DNA of 5,676 bases from Sneathiella sp. (GTDB taxonomy: Bacteria > Pseudomonadota > Alphaproteobacteria > Sneathiellales > Sneathiellaceae), in assembly GCA_002732675.1 (NCBI GenBank), contig NVRR01000213.1, forward strand, positions 1 through 5,676, written 5' to 3'. Shown here in pieces: positions 4,837 to 5,676 of this stretch. How positions within the stretch are numbered: the stretch's first letter is position 1; each line of letters starts with the position of its first letter. A model generated the notes under the pieces. That model saw only the letters and a program-made list of their open reading frames with translations, did no database searches and was not told the origin of the DNA. The translations under genes were made by a program, and so were the position numbers.

Positions 4837-5676
4837 GCTATACATTGATTTCTCCGTCCCAGGTGCGAGCTGTCTCGGTTCTGGATCAGGAATATGCCTT
4901 TCTGGATATGCGTGAGCAAGGCGTGCATTCAGAAGGCCATCCGTTTTTTTCTGTGCCCCTGCCGCTCAGCCGGTTGGAGCTGGATATTGAACGGTTAGTA
5001 CCACGAAAAACTGTTCCGCTCTTGCTGTTGGATCAGGGCCCGGAATTGCCGTTAGCCCAGCGCGCTGCCGACATTCTAGCGGGCTTTGGCTATACGGATA
5101 TCCGTCTCGTAGACGGGGGCGTGCAGGGATGGCGTGACGCTGGGTATGAATTGTTCTCCGGTGTAAATGTGCCGAGCAAAGCCTTCGGTGAGTTTGTTGA
5201 AGAGGCTTATGAAACTCCGCATATTTCTGCGGTGGCGCTGGACGAGAAAGTCAAGAACGGCGAGAAAATAGTTATCCTCGACAGCCGCCCGTTTCCCGAA
5301 TTTCACCGCATGTCGATTCCCGGCGGCATTGATATGCCGGGGGCTGAACTGGTACATCGGGTGTTTGAAACGATTCCCGATGAAGAGACGCATATTGTCG
5401 TCAATTGCGCCGGTCGGACCCGCAGCATAATCGGCGCGCAATCCCTGATCAATGCGGGTGTTCCCAATAAAGTCTCGGCCCTGAAAGATGGCACCATGGG
5501 GTGGTATTTGGCCGATTTAACCCTGGCGTATCGGGAGGATACCGTCGCGTCGCCGCCGGGGGCGCTGGCAGGCCAGAAAAGCAGGGAAGCCGCCCACGGA
5601 CATTTTCTTCGATCGCGGCATAAATTTCATTATCCGCAAAGCGCCGCACATTGGTTTTGGTTAGCGGAAGATCAAG
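4833..5676 (+). CDS. Multi-domain rhodanese (sulfurtransferase), N-terminal part, TTG start
   Basis: An open frame of 281 residues runs off the right edge. Rhodaneses move sulfane sulfur through a cysteine persulfide. Domain 1 (about 1-110) has ISPSQV, LDMREQG and VPLPLSRLELD and ends in LVDGGVQGWRDAGYELFSG; its catalytic loop reads LLDQGPELPLA with Asp67 at the cysteine position, so it should be inactive. After a GVNVPSKAFGEFVEE linker, domain 2 (about 130-230) has ILDSRPFPEF, SIPGGIDMPGAELV and the loop NCAGRTRS with Cys192, then GTMGW, and should be active. The visible end reads like the spacer before a third domain. Family members of this kind have about 500 residues or more from recall, so roughly half is missing. 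The TTG at 4833 overlaps the upstream TGA (TTGA) and follows GAGG by seven bases; TTG at 4845 is an alternative. Coupling to the dioxygenase-like cupin suggests shared handling of reduced organic sulfur, for example thiols or persulfides (inference). Confidence 0.87.
   Translation, partial: MSYTLISPSQVRAVSVLDQEYAFLDMREQGVHSEGHPFFSVPLPLSRLELDIERLVPRKTVPLLLLDQGPELPLAQRAADILAGFGYTDIRLVDGGVQGWRDAGYELFSGVNVPSKAFGEFVEEAYETPHISAVALDEKVKNGEKIVILDSRPFPEFHRMSIPGGIDMPGAELVHRVFETIPDEETHIVVNCAGRTRSIIGAQSLINAGVPNKVSALKDGTMGWYLADLTLAYREDTVASPPGALAGQKSREAAHGHFLRSRHKFHYPQSAAHWFWLAEDQ

Noticed and set aside
5560..5676. A possible frameshift near the end of the rhodanese gene, because another frame also reads plausibly for about 20 codons.
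   Set aside because: The original frame stays open to the edge and its length and Trp/Ala/Glu pattern (WLAED) fit the spacer before a third rhodanese domain; the other frame hits a stop at about 5660.

Overview
The window looks like ordinary chromosomal DNA from an alphaproteobacterium with moderate GC content. The acyl-CoA ligase, the stand-alone small ParB-domain protein, the DUF1508 protein and the cupin/rhodanese pair all resemble alphaproteobacterial families. This taxonomic call rests on protein resemblance from memory and was not searched. I see no rRNA, tRNA, transposase, phage gene or CRISPR array, and no gene-free stretch longer than about 165 bases.

Left part, minus strand (about 1-2266). 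Read in transcription order there is a small DUF1508 protein, a PaaI-type hotdog thioesterase, a PLP-dependent threonine/serine dehydratase and the first 171 residues of an acyl-CoA synthetase that runs off the left edge. The thioesterase and dehydratase overlap by ATGA and are almost certainly co-transcribed. The dehydratase and acyl-CoA synthetase are separated by 163 bases that are partly AT-rich and may hold a separate promoter. Together they suggest amino-acid or acyl-CoA catabolism, though no specific pathway can be named.

Middle (about 2267-4113). A 128-base divergent spacer separates the DUF1508 gene from an 81-residue stand-alone ParB N-terminal-like protein on the plus strand. That gene converges, with only 12 bases between stops, on a long minus-strand gene for a membrane-anchored M20-family metallopeptidase of the Gly-X carboxypeptidase/PM20D1 type, whose metal ligands all appear to be present.

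Right part, plus strand (4114-5676). A divergent spacer with a sigma70-like promoter for the peptidase and a short dyad leads into a two-gene sulfur cassette. The first gene encodes a cysteine-dioxygenase-like cupin. The second encodes a multi-domain rhodanese that appears to start at a TTG overlapping the cupin stop codon (TTGA). Its first rhodanese domain has Asp at the catalytic Cys position and its second has an intact CAGRTRS loop. The rhodanese runs off the right edge with 281 residues visible. This thiol dioxygenase/sulfurtransferase pair is the most interesting part of the window. The substrate is not known, and I see no clearly new biological system.
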